From contig NC_061143.1 of NCBI RefSeq assembly GCF_905220365.1, positions 6,634,001-6,698,000 on the forward strand: a DNA stretch of 64,000 bases, given 5' to 3'. The position numbers and the translations under genes were made by a program. Source of the stretch: Vanessa cardui. Taxonomy: Eukaryota; Arthropoda; Insecta; Lepidoptera; Nymphalidae. Positions 46,112 to 57,724 of the stretch are shown here, piece by piece. Numbering within the stretch: position 1 is the stretch's first letter; each line of letters starts with the position of its first letter. A model generated the notes under the pieces. That model had not been told where the DNA came from, did not search any database, and saw only the letters and a list, made by a program, of their open reading frames with translations.

Positions 46112-47344
46112 CTGCAACAATAAAACCAAATTTAATGCCAATGAATCAAATTTTAATTACCTGAGAAACAATATAAGTACAATTTACATCAAACATTTTA
46201 TATCAAAAAATATGATATTAATATATCTGTTTTATAATCAACTTTGACATCGTTTGAACAATCAGGTTTGAAATTCAGCATGAAAGTCAGCATAAGTATT
46301 TTACATAAAAACGTTTTCATATTATTCATATGGTTGCAACTCGCCGCATGGTGGCGCTTTATAGCATTAATTTCTATACCGTTAAATCAGACTTCATAAT
46401 TTACGTGTAGATATCAGTATATTTACAAAGGCAGTATATCGTCTGCCTGGTTCAACAAACAATATACCTTCTATTATATAATAGATTGTCATCAGACTTC
46501 ACTTGGACTCATTGGAGTTTGTATGATATAATTTGATACATTTATTAACATAGAATATACAAATAACACTAACCAATAAACTCATCATCATTACACATTA
46601 TAAAACAAAGTCGCCGCACAAAAGGCCGCGTTTGTTTGTCTGTACGTTCGCGATAAACTCCAAAACCGCATGAAAATCCGTTTTACTAAACGGATTTTCA
46701 CTATTAGTGAGAGGGCTTCATAAGGAAGGCTTAAGTATATAATTTATTAAGGTTTTTGTGTTAATAAGTTGAAATAAAACGACAATTGCTAATCATGTAA
46801 AAATATTTAAAAAAAAACATGCCAACCCGTGCAAGCCAGGATGAGACGCTAGTATAAAATACAATATCAAAAGCGAATGTAATTTGTAGTAATTAAAATT
46901 TGTTAAATCTTTAAGACTATTGATGTAATCAAAAGGTATGTCGTTTCGTACTACTAGGAATTATTGTATATATTTGTAGTTTCAGTCTAATGTTCCGTGC
47001 GATACATCTGCCTTTTGTTTTATAATCTGCGATGTTAGTATTCATTGTGGGTGCTGCATGCAAGTAATATACCGAGCAATTGGAAGTTTGAAGTAACATA
47101 GTCTACGGTATAGTTAGATTGGAGCGTGTTACAGCATCGCCCGAAAATTTGAATATGTTTGAGCAATATGGCGCCGATGGCATTTACTGTTTATGTTCAA
47201 TTTTGAGAATTCTAATATCACTAAACCATGGCACTTTAAAATTCGATTTGCTCGACACTTCCTATCAGTTATTATCTGGTTCTGTAATACCGGGATCGCT
47301 TTGTGTATTTTATATATAGGTTTTAATATGATTTCAATTTAACG
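46112..47344. other. Non-coding stretch with Helitron-like remnant
   Basis: Around 46612-46860 there is 'GCGATAAACTCCAAAACCGC' and 'CAACCCGTGCAAGCCAGGATG', reminiscent of a decayed Helitron-like repeat end. It contains a perfect 13-bp-arm hairpin TGAAAATCCGTTT / AAACGGATTTTCA (46671-46700, loop TACT). The remaining sequence shows nothing. If the GPCR gene continues upstream, this is intron. Confidence 0.45.
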
Positions 47345-47605
47345 AATATTATAAAGTAGCCCAACGCCTCGGCTTCGCAAGGGTACAATAACTAATACCA
47401 AAATATACTACAGTATTTGTTTATTTACGAAATGACATTAGATACTTATAAATTTATATAGTCCAAGTATTATATACAACTTTGCTCTGGAATCACTCTA
47501 TCTTTTAAAAAAAACTGCTTCAAAATCCGTTGCGTATTTTAAAAGATCTAAGCATACATAGGGGGACAGAGCGGTAAGCGACTTTGTTTTATGCTATGTA
47601 GTGAT
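47345..47605. repeat. Helitron-like non-autonomous remnant
   Basis: It shares with 52215-52530 and 54745-55070 the order 'GGCTTCGCAAGGGTACAA', 'AAAATCCGTTGCGTA', 'TAAAAGATCTAAGCATACATAG', 'GGGACAGAGCGGTAAGCG' and 'ACTTTGTTTTATGCTATGTA'. The class name is inferred from memory of lepidopteran repeats; the relationship among the copies is seen directly. Confidence 0.6.
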
Positions 47606-48059
47606 AATGATGTTTAGTTTATTGTGGTTTTACATGTTATCCTTTTAACTGATCACGAATTTGTAAACATTTTTTTGGAGATACATACATACTGGGTACA
47701 TAACAACTGTAACTTAAAATACCCAGAAACGCGGGCGAGGCTGTTGGTGGAAATTATTTGCTAATAAAAGTCTAGTAATATTTTTCTGGAACAAGAGAAC
47801 TCCATTATTAATAAAGGAGTAAGCTATGGTTTAAAAAAATCAGACAACTTCTTGATCTAAGGGTAAAAAATAAGGTTAATTTTATCTAATTACACTGGCC
47901 CACTCACCCTTCATACTGAAACGCAACAATATATTAATAATAATAATATTTAGGTAATACCAAATGTATTCCAAGGTATTAGACAGGCTTGAATAACAAT
48001 CTACCACCAAATGAACTATTCTCGAAATATACTGCTTACATCTATATTCCTGTATTATA
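47606..48059. other. Non-coding stretch with family A trace
   Basis: 'CACTGGCCCACTCACCCTTC' at about 47895 and 'AGACAGGCTTGAATAACAAT' are traces of family A. No gene. Confidence 0.4.
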
Positions 48060-48468
48060 TCAGATCACAGTGAGCTATTTGAAACGTTGTGTAACTTTAA
48101 CAAATATAACCTTTGCAGATATTTCCGACTTTGCGCAAAAAACTTTGGAATTTCGTTTAAAATTATTATCAAGTGTAAAACGTTGGCTGGGTCGAGAGGC
48201 AAAGACTCCATTAGCATTGTAATTTTCCCTCCTTTCAATGTCTGAGGAGGAAATTCGATTAAACCTTAATTTTGTGGCTCTGAAAGTTTACTGTAACAGG
48301 AAAAACATCCGTGTTCTCTCCAAAAATCATTTGTTATCGATAATTAATGTTAACAATCCTATTTTTAATTTACTTGTTAACGATCTGATACAAAAAACAG
48401 ACATATTTATTTCGTCATATTTGGTTCTTCCTAAGTCTTTAAAAGTTCGCGATCAACATTGTGAATAA
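48060..48468 (+). pseudogene. Unidentified reading frame interrupted by one stop
   Basis: The frame open from about 48060 to 48222 (containing ITFADISDFAQKTLEF and SVKRWLGREAKTPLAL) ends in TAA and resumes in the same frame, with MSEEEIRLNLNFVALKVYC onward, to TGA at 48468. Together this is about 135 codons with one internal stop in very AT-rich DNA, where chance frames of that length are uncommon. A possible acceptor (CTTTGCAG) lies at about 48118. I recognise no family. It could be a decayed mobile-element or host gene, or chance. Confidence 0.25.
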
Positions 48469-49493
48469 AATATAATTCAGTATTTATGTAACTGAATAAT
48501 TTATTACATTACTATTTTTTTCAATAGCTAGTACAATAGTCAAACTATAGCACTAAAAATAGTCGAAAAAAGGTAGCCGACAGTTAATGACAGTTATTGG
48601 TAAATTAAATGGTTTACTTAATAGAATAAAAATAAAAAAGTACCACAGATAAAAATAAACTAATTGATGGTTGATACACATGTATTCGTACATAGATTCG
48701 TAATATCGGATATTTTTCAGTCCGAGTTAGATTTATATAAAACAAAATACTCGACCAATTTAAATTCTTTATAATAAATGTACGTTCGTACCTATAACTT
48801 ATCTGTCTTTATTATTTTTTTCTTTTTAGGTGCCAAAGAAAAAATGTTATCAAGTGTTACCATGTTTTCTTTTAAAATATTTTGTATTTATTATTTTTAT
48901 CAGGACAATTTCGGCTTTACAGTATAAATTATTATAATATAATATTTATGCAATTACAAAGCGAATACCACAGAACTCAAAACAAAACCGTGTATTACCA
49001 TAAATTTGTGCACAGTTCGGTAATTGGTTTAGAGGCTGCCTGAAACAACAGGATGCTAGCAGTCTGCACCTCGCTTTTAATCAACTTGTGTTGTCATGTA
49101 AATATCACTACGATAGTCTATATACTAGACAAAATGGGAAAACATAAATACTATAGTATTATGTACATATTACGTAAAATGAGTTTCGTAATACGGCTCC
49201 GAGGAACGCAGCTCATTCATTTTCTGGACCAATAACGCTCTGGACTGGGCTAAAAAACTAATTTCGGTATCAGATGCTCGTCCGGTTCATAGCAGAAAAG
49301 ACGACCAATAATATAAGAAATGGCCATATAAATTATCCTTTGTTGTTCGTTTATATTTCCATTTTAATTGGGGCATATACGATTTTTATGTGGTTTGTTT
49401 TCTTTAAAATACTTTGGTATTGAAGTGGTTTGCATAGATTTTTTCAATCGCATAGAATAGTTTATTTATTTCAATGACATTAAATGATATTTG
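48469..49493. other. AT-rich non-coding stretch
   Basis: A patch at about 49170-49290 is less AT-rich ('GGCTCCGAGGAACGCAGCTC') but has no consistent frame or known repeat. Confidence 0.4.
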
Positions 49494-49806
49494 AGAGCTG
49501 AGATGACCCAGTGGTTAGAACGCATGCATCTTAATCGATGATTTCGGGTTCAAACCCAGGTAAGCGCCACTATATATATGTGCTTAATTTGTGTTTATAA
49601 TTCATCTCGTGCTCGGCGGTGAAGGAAAACATAGTGAGGAAACCTGCATGTGTCTAATTTCATCGAAATTCTCCCACATGTGCATTCCACCAACCCGCAT
49701 TGGAACAGCGTGGTGGAATATGTTCCAAACGCTCTTCTTAATGGAAGAGGAAGCCTTAGCCCAGTAGTTGGTAATTAACAGGCTGTTACTTTACTTTACT
49801 TTACTT
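49494..49806 (+). repeat. tRNA-derived SINE (family T1)
   Basis: Full-length: GAGATGACCCAGTGGTTAG, GGGTTCAAACCCAGG, complete body and a (TTTAC)n tail, which differs from the (TTG)n tail of the copy at 64. Confidence 0.85.
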
Positions 49807-51883
49807 TGTTTCAATGAATATAAATAGCACATTATAATAATTTGAATTGTTCATGACATAAATACTAGAAAAAAGTTATGAAACTATTTGTGCGTTGTAT
49901 ATTTTCGATATTGTCAACATTAATACTACAAAGGGGAAAATAGTTGAGTCAAATAATGTATTTAATGGATAAAATCATTATTATATTTGGTTGATAAATA
50001 CATATATATATGTTTAGTTCACTGCCTCATTGGACTAGTCGCTACCTAATAAGGCTATAAGTAACAAGTGTGACCTTGAATACAATACACCAGTGGGACC
50101 GATATAAAAAAAAAGTTTTTTTTTTTTGTAAAAAATTGTCAGAAGCAGCTTAAAAGCAAGCAGGTTTGTAATATAATCAGTTAACGTTACATATATAATA
50201 TTTTAAACTATACAAAGCACTGGCGTGCAAATTAAGTATTAAATATGAAGAAAATTTCTTGCAACAAAAAAAAAAAAACAATTGAATATCAATGTGTTTC
50301 AATTAAGATCCCAATTAGTTATTAAAATAGGCAATATTTGTTTTCTTTCTTTTATTCTCATATCGAAATAAATCTGATATGAAGCACTCCTGATTTATGT
50401 CTATAAAGTTTTACATAAACTTAATGTTTTTTTTTATCATTCGTCAAGAGCGGTAGGGTTTTCAACCGACTTCAAAAAGGAGGAGGTTATCAATTCGTCT
50501 GTATTTTGTAGAAAAAGTATTCATTGGGTAGTTGTGAAAAGCACTAATACCTTCGTTAAAATATACTTACCCAAAAATAAAGGCGTTAAATTTTTTTAAT
50601 AATTTCTCAAAGTTCCATATAAATCTGAATAATTTATATTCAAGCATTTCTGAATTGTCATGGTTTATAAAGTTTGATCCGACCCTAGAAGAATTGGTAA
50701 AAAAAGCTACTTACTCTTTCATTAAATTCTATATCTATAATATACATTATACAGAAAATCCAAGAAAATTCCTGCAGTTGTTTGATTTCCTAATCATTAT
50801 TTTATAACTGGATTATTTAAAGATTTATTTAAATTAGGTGCTTAGGGATAAAAAACATAATAGATAAAAATAACCACAGTCTAAATATTGACCATGTAAA
50901 ATAATGGTAAGTATGATAGCAGCATTTAATTAAACTATTAAATGTTGTATATCATTGTACTGAGTTATAATCTTCGAAGGGGAATCGTAGATAACCTAGA
51001 TTATCCAGACATCTGGCAACCTAATCTAGGATTCATTAATTTTGTCTCGAGAACCTTTTCTCGGCCAAGCCTGAAGTCAGTCTAGAATTTAATTAATTCC
51101 TTCAATTAACTCTAGACGCTTCCGTGGATGTAACCCCACGGGATTCAACTTTGAAGATTTTAGTTAGCGCAATTAAGGCTCATAGTTGACATTTAGGGTT
51201 TAAATAAGTTTTTAATTCGTTTAGCTTTTAAAGTGAAGCTATGTCAAACCCAGTATAATGATTCAACGTCATAAACACTACTAAAAATAAAACACTACTG
51301 TTTTCGAATGAAAAATTTCTTACAAAGATATAAATGTTAACTTTTTAAAGTTGCGATCACTTCATAAAAGCCTACATACATCACTCTAGTTTTAAATTTA
51401 CATTATTAATACTAAATTAAATTCAATGATTTAAAAGTAAAAACTCAATTTAGGAAACAATATCTTATCATATGCAAATTTCATGAAAATTTCTTATTCA
51501 GGCTAAGAATAGCCTGGAGCCAATCCTGGGTGTAGAATCAAGAGAAGCTTAACGAGAAAAAGCATTGTCATCGCAACTAAACCAACATGTAAGTCCGTAG
51601 GATAAGACAAAGTAGATCTAATTGAGCTCGTAAGATTTGACCCAAACAAACAAACTTAGCAAGTTTAAATGAATGAATGAATGAATGAATGGATTATTAT
51701 ATTAGTGTTGATGTGTAAATTTATTTTTGTATGTTTTAGTAATTATTGTTATAGATGTACTATTTCAAATTCTGTTAGTTCAGAAAAATGTAGCTTATTT
51801 GTATGTTAAATCGAAGCTTAATCGCATGTATTTATTTTGATATGTTTTAAGCTAATTGAAATTGTAATTATAGTTAGGTATAA
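49807..51883. other. AT-rich non-coding stretch
   Basis: A T3-like SINE remnant is visible at about 50025-50120 ('CACTGCCTCATTGGACTAG', then an A/T-run). Around 50970-51165 there is a weak inverted pair (ATCTTCGAAGGGGAATC versus its inverse near 51142-51160). A (TGAA)n tract lies at about 51670-51692. Confidence 0.4.
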
Positions 51884-52050
51884 TTGTAATGTAATTGCAG
51901 TAATCCTATAATATGCACATTTAAGAGGATCACCATCATCTTCCTTCCGTTTACGTCAGTAGGAATCTAGATTCTAGAACCTGGATACCCTCTGACGTAA
52001 ATAGTAAGCCGTTATTTGCATATAATAGGATTACTTCAATTACATTACAA
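51884..52050. mobile_element. Fold-back MITE, 37-bp inverted ends
   Basis: TTGTAATGTAATTGCAGTAA... at 51884-51920 pairs with 52014-52050 at 34 of 37 positions. A second inner pair (TTTACGTCAG / CTGACGTAAA) makes nearly the whole 167 bp fold back. It has no coding capacity. Confidence 0.75.
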
Positions 52051-52214
52051 CTGTAAGATGACCCTTAAGTAGGTAGGTTGTCGTGCATAGTATAATATAC
52101 ATAGGATTATATACTATAGTTAGAGTCACTTAAACAGATACACAAAAATACTGTTTATTGTTTTTCCGTATTACAACACTGAACTCTTATCTCGAAGTAA
52201 AACTATTAGCTTCT

Positions 52215-52530
52215 ATATGTATATTAAGACTAGCGACACGCCCCATCTTCGCACGGGTGCAATTTTGATACTCAACGTACTACAGAATTTGTTTATTAAC
52301 GACATAACATTAGAAAATTAACAGTGATACTTTGCTATATTGTCCATGTATTATATACAAAAACCTTCATCTCGTAACTCTCTATCTATTAAAAAAAAAA
52401 CCGCATCAAAATCCGTTGCGTAATTTTAAAGATCTAACCATCTAACCATAAATAGGGAAATAATGGAATAAATAGTGAAATAGCGGAAACTGAGTTTATT
52501 TTATACTACATATGTAATGATTGTAATGAA
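52215..52530. repeat. Helitron-like non-autonomous remnant
   Basis: It shares the motif order of the 47345 copy: 'CCCCATCTTCGCACGGGTGC', 'ATCCGTTGCGTAATTTTAAA', then 'GATCTAACCAT' and a decayed right end. Confidence 0.6.
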
Positions 52531-52897
52531 TAGACACATATAAAAAAGTAAGATCACAGAATAAAGTCCTTCTTTTTAAAAACCACTAAAAAGAAATAAC
52601 AATTAAATTAAATTAAATTCAACTAGTCATTATAATCAAGAACTAATTTACTACAGAGAACGAGTGAAGCGATTGGACGTATACAAAGTCTGGGAATGAG
52701 ATAAAAATAAAGACTTAAACTAATCTGCTTAATTGTTTTTTATAAAAATAACAAAGAGATACTGATTCAATTTGAATTATTAATTGACTTTCTCTATTTC
52801 CTGTAAAAACTAAGCAGTTTTTCAATTTTTCTTGAAATGTTATTTAAACTTACAATAAAGTAGGATGATGTATAATTATGTATAAGAGGTATATAAA
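52531..52897. other. AT-rich non-coding stretch
   Basis: I see nothing in it. Confidence 0.45.
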
Positions 52898-53126
52898 TAA
52901 TAAACATGAGACAACATCACATACATTACTCTGATTCCAATGTAAGTAGCTTAAGCACATGTGTTATGGAAAATCAGAAGTAACGACGGTAGCGCAAACA
53001 CCCAGACCCAAGACAACATAGAAAACTAATGATAATCTACATTGACTCGGCCGGTAATCGAACCCGGGGCCTCGGAATGGCGTACCCACGAAAACCGTTG
53101 TACACACCACGTGACCACGGAGGACG
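52898..53126 (-). repeat. tRNA-derived SINE (family T2)
   Basis: Full minus-strand copy: tail ATATAAATAATAAACATG, body GAAGTAACGACGGTAGCGC, B-box-like inverse GGTAATCGAACCCGG, and the head ending at about 53126. Confidence 0.8.
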
Positions 53127-54496
53127 TCAAAATAAATATATGATGATAAAGGATCACCTTTATTTGTTTAGGAGTATCATCTCCTAAATGATTTCAGCCA
53201 TAGCAGCCATGCTCATACACGACAAGCTTAAATTATAGTCCACAAATATCTCCTCAAAAATTAGAGCACTCTCATAATCTGATGCAAATCAAATAAATTT
53301 GTTCGAGTAAATTGCACTATGAAGCGTTTTTGAATCGTCAATATTTAAAGACTACCACCGATTCGGAAGCAGCCTCGATAACTTGCATCGATTTTATTGA
53401 ATATCCCTTCTAGTAAACAGATATGTTATTAACGCGCAAAAAGTGAAGACTAGAAAACGTCCTAATTGGGATGTTTGCCTTTAGTCGTACGTCGTCGTTA
53501 CGTTGTAATACATTATAATACATTACGTAGTAATACGTTTTGCGTAATTAAAACATCTAGTCATCCCTTTTACTTATTGTTTTATCAAGCTATCCTTTTT
53601 ACTTTTAACGAAATGTAAAAATAAACTAAAATAAACGGTCCCGGGTTGTTTTGTATGGATATACCTAACATATCTGTTTATTAGGATATCATTGATCCCA
53701 TATGAACAAAAATAGTTCAGGCGTAATATACTTTTCAAGGGAGAAATAAACACTGAATCCAGGTTGCTATAAAACTGTATTTTTTTTACTGATCCGTTCT
53801 GGGGTTTGAATCAAGGAGTTCAGGATAGGACTTAATAGTTAGTCACTTAGAAAGGAGGCAGTCAATAGGATAATGGAAGAGCGAAAAACAAAAGCAATTT
53901 ATTTCAACCACTTTATTGGGACGTTGGCGTGAGGAAAAAAGCGGGAAATTGTTTATTTGATAGTCAGTTACGTGGAAGGTAGGATTATTGTATGTCTTTG
54001 TATATATAGCAAAGATAAAGTTACCAACTCTATTATTAAGTAATAATTGTTTTAATATTATTATCTTAGAGTATTTATATCTCTTGACAGTGTGTCATAT
54101 TAGAAAATAAAACAAACGAACCGAACTCACATTATGTTGGTGTGCGTGGCGGCTACTCTTGTCATTGGTCAAACGTCATACTGTTTTACTAGTGTGCGTG
54201 TAATTAGTAGCTAAATGTTAGTACTTTTTTTTTCGACGTGTTCTCAGCCTAAACAGTTTCTCTACACTTAAATAACCAAAGACTATTTTCTATATACACG
54301 TAGAGAGTTAACATTGTACTCCTTTATACCGACGGAGAAAAATGAAAATTGGAAAAGTTTATAGATATTTTTATTATCTTAGAAATACGCACGTCATATC
54401 AAAATTTAAAATCAGTGACTCTTTTTTGACTATTGTTATTTTTTTTTCAAAGCAGCGATGATGAGGTGTCGTCCAGCTGAGCCTAACTTTCTGTAC
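53127..54496. other. Non-coding stretch with family B trace
   Basis: 'GCAAATCAAATAAATTTG', 'AAGCGTTTTTGAATCGTC' and 'ACCACCGATTCGGAAGCAGC' at about 53281-53395 match family B. There is no coding signal. Confidence 0.45.
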
Positions 54497-54640
54497 TTAT
54501 ATACTAATATTATAAATGTGAAAGTAACTCTGTCTGTCTGCCTGTGTGTCGCTCTTTCACGACCAAGCCACTGAACCAAAATTGATGTAATTTCATATGA
54601 AGCTTGAAGTCTAAGGAAGGACATAGGCTAGCCCTTAAAG
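54497..54640 (+). repeat. Helitron-like repeat, uninterrupted copy
   Basis: 'ATACTAATATTATAAATGTG', 'AAGTAACTCTGTCTGTCTG' and 'GGAAGGACATAGGCTAGCC' match the split copy at 31580-32045. A minus-strand 62-codon open frame over it has no independent support. Confidence 0.6.
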
Positions 54641-54744
54641 TGCGAGCGAAAATCGTGTATCACATAATTTTGGCAAGAAGGACATAATTTTATGCAACGA
54701 GGGACGACTATAAATATATCTAATTGTTACACATGATGGATGTT

Positions 54745-55340
54745 GATAGTTAACTCGTGACCCGCCCCAGCTTCGCACAGGTGTAATACTGATACTACTA
54801 CAGAACATATACAGTGTCTATAATTTTTTGTCATTGGACAATACAAACTGCTATGTCCCTGCATTTTAAATCTGTAATTTTAAATGTGTTTGTATTTTTG
54901 AAAATATTCATTTAAACTACATTCTGTAATATTGATCTACATATATAAAATGCTAATATTATAATAGTGCAAATAATCCATTCGATAATTTTAAAGACCT
55001 AAACATACTCAGGGACAGAAAGCCGGCGGTAAGCGACTTTGCTTTATCCTATATAATGAAGTTCTGTAAGTAGTAACTGTTCACGTCAAATATTAATGTA
55101 ATGATAAAATACATATAATATTAAGTGATTTATACAATACTATGATACTTAGTTGATTATATTAAAATAAATTAGCTGTGCTGTGCTGACTTTGTGTGCG
55201 TTTGTATTTAACAGTTACTCTTATTACATCAGCTAACTTCCAGTGAAAGTCGTGTCAAAATCAGTCCAGCCGCTTCAGAGATTAGCCGGAATAAACAGAC
55301 AGACAAAAATTTTAAAAAGTGTTATTTAGGTATATGTACC
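54745..55340. repeat. Helitron-like remnant and adjoining repeat
   Basis: At 54745-55070, 'CCGCCCCAGCTTCGCACAGG' and 'GCGGTAAGCGACTTTGCTTT' match the remnants at 47345 and 52215. At 55165-55340, 'AGAGATTAGCCGGAATAAAC' and 'GGTATATGTACCATG' match the repeat at 6128-6395 and the DNA just beyond the R1 LINE at 61588. Confidence 0.55.
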
Positions 55341-56375
55341 ATGTGGCGATTCAACGTTCGGACGTCGTCGACTGAGGTTGTGTTGAATATTGCGATAAGA
55401 TTTTACGATTGATGATTTAAAATGACACCTGCTTACTAAACCGGTTTTCGTTATCTCTGACGCGTAACATCTGTACCCTTAGTACGAGTTTGACAGTTAA
55501 CTTCAAGTAATTTACTTTCGGTTTTCTTTTCATACAAATCCTATCAGCGCCCCAAGCGTTAACGCAGAGGAACTAAAATCGGCAGTACGAGTTTTTATTA
55601 CTAACGTTATCGACTTCGAAGTCGAAATAACGCGCGGTTTTCGACATTTTGGTAGTACGAGTAACACTTTTGACAGATTTACGCATGTAAATTGACGTTT
55701 TCGTTACTTTCTTATCGAGTTTGAACTCACTGATTTTATTTCGGTGAGCGTCAGTGAAACCTATCTTTGAAAATTTATTATTAAACATGTGAGGCAATAT
55801 AATGCTTGAAAACTAGCTACAACTGTTACGGTAGTCTTTTAGAACATTAAAAAGCAACGAAACTGAATTCTGCGGTGAAATTTATCTTTATTAGCCGTAT
55901 TTTAAACTAACATATTTTCTTGAGAATTGCCTTACAAAACGTTAATATTTTTTTGCGTTAACATGTGAAGAAGAAATGAGTAATAAATATTAACTTATTT
56001 TCAATATATTTACAAATATGATACAAACGCAAGGTGAGTCTAAATATAACATACATTTTTAAATGCCATGCTATTGTATTATTTAATTACATCGAAAATA
56101 AATTATAATAATGTAAAAAAAATTAATTCAATTATCATAATATCATTAAATCGCTTAAACAAAATAGTAAAACAAGTTATAATTGAAATATGTATATTGT
56201 TTAAATGAGTATTTTCAAAAATATCAAAAATACTTAACTTATTTTTGTTATTATTCCTAACAATATTGGTAGCAGTTGAAAATGCTTTGAAGGTATGATG
56301 GGGATCATGCAAAGTATAATTAACTATCATTCTTTAGTGTAATCATTATTAATAAAAAATATATATATTTTTCAG
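55341..56375. other. Non-coding stretch with repeated AGTACGAGT motif
   Basis: AGTACGAGT occurs at about 55481, 55584 and 55643. GTACCCTTAGTACGAGTTT at 55473-55491 is inverted near 58701-58719. Open frames here have no recognisable motif. Confidence 0.4.
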
Positions 56376-56545
56376 GCTATGAGTGAATCAATCCTTTATT
56401 TGGAGCAGCTATGCTATTATTAATGATGATTTGGTGCAGACAATATCCAAGAAACAAGTGATCATGCATTGAACAGTTATCTACATCTTTATATACTTTC
56501 CTTTTCATTTAATTCAAACAATAAATATACTGAAAAGTGGATTTG
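56376..56545 (+). other. Candidate 3'-terminal exon (plus strand)
   Basis: A T-rich acceptor (TATATTTTTCAG) ends at 56375. The exon sequence is more mixed than its surroundings and can be read AMSESILYLEQLCYY-stop. AATAAA lies at 56520-56525. It may be a non-coding or short terminal exon. It faces the minus-strand candidate at 57724. Support is splice-site and composition only. Confidence 0.3.
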
Positions 56546-56757
56546 TCTCTTTATTGAATATCTATTATTTTCTACGATATTGTAAAATGAAATTGAATTG
56601 AGAATGATTTAAAAAATCTGGATTATTATATTAGAAACATCTATAGGTACATTATTATACTATTATGTATGTATATTATATGTTTATATTAAATTATATA
56701 TACATTATTATTATACTCAATAAATGCTTATAAGTATTTTTGTGAATTCTCATAAAT

Positions 56758-57690
56758 AATCAACGTCCAAAACACTCATTGCTTAAAAACATAGAATGTT
56801 GTTATTTATTCTTTTTCAAAAAGTAAAAATACAAATAACAATAGTAGTATAAAACAGATAATTAAAACTATTAACTCTTTATTGTTTAATGTTAATCAGA
56901 AACTTTATGTATGTAGTACATATAATTATATTTTTGAAAAAATAAAACACAAGAGAAATTAATTGTTAGGTATTTGTTTTCAATATATTAAAGTTTATTT
57001 TCACAATGATTCTTGGAGTTAGAGTGATAGAAGTAATGTCACACTGGAAAATCAATAACTACATATTGTTTTGATTTCCCTCAAATAATCAACTTCAAAA
57101 CACTCATTGCTCAATAAAATATAATGTTGTTATTTATACTTTCTCAATTATGGGGTATATTAAAACAGTTAATTAAAACTATGAACTCTTTATCGTTAAA
57201 TGAAAAAGCTTTATATATGTAGTATATATAATTATATTTTAGGAAAAATAAAACACAAATTATGGTAGTAATTATTAAGTATTTGTTTTCTATATATTAA
57301 ACTTTATTGTCACAATGATTCTTGGACTTAAGAGTGATAGATGTAGCATCACACTGGAAAATCAATAACTATTGTTTGTATTCTCTCATAAATAATCAAC
57401 TTCAAAAACACTCATTGCTTAATAAAATAGAATATTGTTACTTACACTTCTTCAATTATGGGGTATATTAAAACAGTCAATTAAAACTATGAACTCTTTG
57501 TTGTTTAATGTAAATAAAAACCTTTATATATGTTATATACATAATTATATTTTAGGAAAAATAAAACACAAATTATGGTAGTAATTATTAGGTATTTGTT
57601 TTCTATACATTAAACTTTATTTCCATAATGATTCTTGGAGTTAAGAGTGATAGATGTAGCATCACACTGGAAAATGCAGCACAGATGTAT
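56758..57690. repeat. Three-copy tandem repeat, about 310-330-bp unit
   Basis: AATCAAC...AAAACACTCATTG starts at 56758, 57087 and 57394, and each unit proceeds through 'ACAGTTAATTAAAACTATGA'-like, 'AAAATAAAACAC' and 'CACAATGATTCTTGGA' to 'CACACTGGAAAATCAATAAC'. Period is 329 then 307 bp. The last unit ends in the candidate minus-strand exon (57616-57724) and all carry the inverse AATAAA motif. Confidence 0.92.
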
Positions 57691-57724
57691 TTGTATTATC
57701 TAGGCTTGTATTTCTTCTTTGGAA
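57600..57724 (-). other. Candidate 3'-terminal exon (minus strand)
   Basis: On the minus strand an acceptor TTGTGATTACAG precedes 57724, then PKKKYKPR-stop can be read (other phases give short frames), followed by a 3'-UTR-like segment with AATAAA at 57622-57617. The tandem units downstream repeat this UTR-like part. A possible upstream non-coding exon ending AAGAG|GTACGT is at about 58289. The gene is unidentified. Confidence 0.3.

Noticed and set aside
50970..51165. Possible MITE with ATCTTCGAAGG-like ends
   Set aside because: The inverted match is short and interrupted, and no target duplication was found.
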